Source: Hyphomonas sp. (GTDB lineage: Bacteria > Pseudomonadota > Alphaproteobacteria > Caulobacterales > Hyphomonadaceae). From it: 6,682 bases of DNA. Location: assembly GCA_024743015.1 (NCBI GenBank), contig JANSXJ010000204.1:1-6682 (forward strand), read 5' to 3'. Position numbers and translations under genes: made by a program. Within the stretch, counting starts at the first letter, position 1; each line of letters starts with the position of its first letter. The notes under the pieces are model-generated. The model was given only the letters and a program-made list of their open reading frames with translations. It was not told the origin of the DNA and searched no databases. Shown piece after piece: positions 5,982 to 6,682 of this stretch.

Positions 5982-6682
5982 TGACTGATCTGCCGCTGAA
6001 AGGCATTCGCATATTGTCGGTCGAGCAGTATGGCGCGGGGCCTTATGGGACGATGTTGCTGGCCGATCTTGGCGCTGAGGTTATAAAAATCGAGGACCCG
6101 TCTCGCGGAGGCGATGTGTCTCGCTCAGTGGGACCTTACATGCTCGGAGACGGCGATAGCGAGTTCTTCCAGACGTTTTCGTTGGGTAAGAAGTCGGTTA
6201 CGCTGGACCTGAAGTCTGAAGAGGGGCGGGCTCAATTTGAAACGCTGGTCAAATCGGCTGATGCGGTCGCGAATAATTTGCGCGGTGATCAGCCAGACAA
6301 GCTTGGGCTGACCTATGAGGCGCTGAAAGGCGTGAACTCCAAGATCGTGTGTGCGCACCTCTCTGCTTATGGACGAAAATCGGAGCGCGCCGCCTGGCCT
6401 GGCTACGACTATCTGATGCAGGCAGAAGCAGGTTTCATGTCGATGACCGGAGAGCCGGACGGGCCACCCGTCAGGTTCGGGCTGTCCATGGTCGATTTCC
6501 ACACGGGCAGCCACCTTGCGACAGCGCTGCTCGCGGGCATTCTCGGGGCCAGTCGCTCAGGTGAGGGGTGCGATCTCGATGTCTGTCTGTTCGACACGGC
6601 GTTACATCAGCTTTCCTATCCAGCCACCTGGTATCTAAATCAGAACCATGTCACCGGACGCCTGCGGCGCGGCGCGCATCCA
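5981..6682 (+). CDS. CaiB/BaiF class III CoA-transferase, N-terminal 234 residues (runs off the right edge)
   Basis: The frame stays open for 234 codons to the window edge; family members are near 400 residues, so about 40 percent is missing. These enzymes move CoA from a donor such as succinyl-CoA to a carboxylic acid through an aspartyl-CoA anhydride. Seen are the N-terminal LKGIRILSVEQYGAGPYGTM (6-25), LADLGAEVIKIEDP (27-40), a SLGKKSVTLDLKSEEG block (67-82), and Asp172 in GLSMVDFHTG, matching the catalytic Asp169 of formyl-CoA transferase. The visible part ends at GRLRRGAHP, just before the usual glycine-rich substrate loop region. The start overlaps the previous stop by one base (TGATG) and has only a weak ribosome site, suggesting translational coupling. 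Family is secure; the acid it activates is not determined. Itaconate, mesaconate or methylsuccinate fit the neighbouring enzymes. Confidence 0.93.
   Translation, partial: MTDLPLKGIRILSVEQYGAGPYGTMLLADLGAEVIKIEDPSRGGDVSRSVGPYMLGDGDSEFFQTFSLGKKSVTLDLKSEEGRAQFETLVKSADAVANNLRGDQPDKLGLTYEALKGVNSKIVCAHLSAYGRKSERAAWPGYDYLMQAEAGFMSMTGEPDGPPVRFGLSMVDFHTGSHLATALLAGILGASRSGEGCDLDVCLFDTALHQLSYPATWYLNQNHVTGRLRRGAHP

Overview
The window is a densely packed catabolic locus from a moderately GC-rich bacterium. Protein character (HapK-like REDY protein, CaiB/BaiF transferase, single-domain MaoC, PuuE-like deacetylase) and the tight stop/start overlaps suggest an alphaproteobacterium, perhaps of the marine Hyphomonadaceae or sphingomonad type. 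That placement is an inference from resemblance, not from a marker gene. No RNA genes, insertion sequences, CRISPR arrays or phage genes are visible.

Layout. Positions 1-564 hold the 5' part of a minus-strand gene that runs off the left edge; it resembles a class I SAM-dependent methyltransferase family. A 121-bp divergent intergenic region (565-685) follows. Then comes a plus-strand operon of four genes: a small HapK-like protein (686-1000), a classical SDR oxidoreductase (1010-1846), a PuuE/allantoinase-like member of the polysaccharide deacetylase superfamily (1846-2748) and a CMD/AhpD-like protein (2745-3302). After a 122-bp gap with a candidate promoter and a perfect 16-bp palindrome comes a second plus-strand operon: a CitE/HpcH-type CoA-ester lyase (3425-4249), a MaoC hydratase (4251-4772), an acyl-CoA dehydrogenase (4782-5981) and a class III CoA-transferase (5981 to the right edge, partial).

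How the genes could work together. The second operon forms a closed chemical sequence: activate an acid as a CoA thioester, desaturate it, hydrate the double bond, and split the beta-hydroxyacyl-CoA. The same families occur in the itaconate operon of Pseudomonas aeruginosa (ict-ich-ccl with a nearby acyl-CoA dehydrogenase) and in the mycobacterial leucine/itaconate locus around Rv2498c. A branched C5 dicarboxylate such as methylsuccinate, itaconate or mesaconate is therefore a reasonable guess. The first operon (hydrolase acting on C-N bonds, dehydrogenase, CMD protein, HapK) could supply the acid from a nitrogen-containing or cyclic precursor. That link, and the substrate, are unproven. The shared half-site ATTTGTCC in both promoter regions hints at common control.
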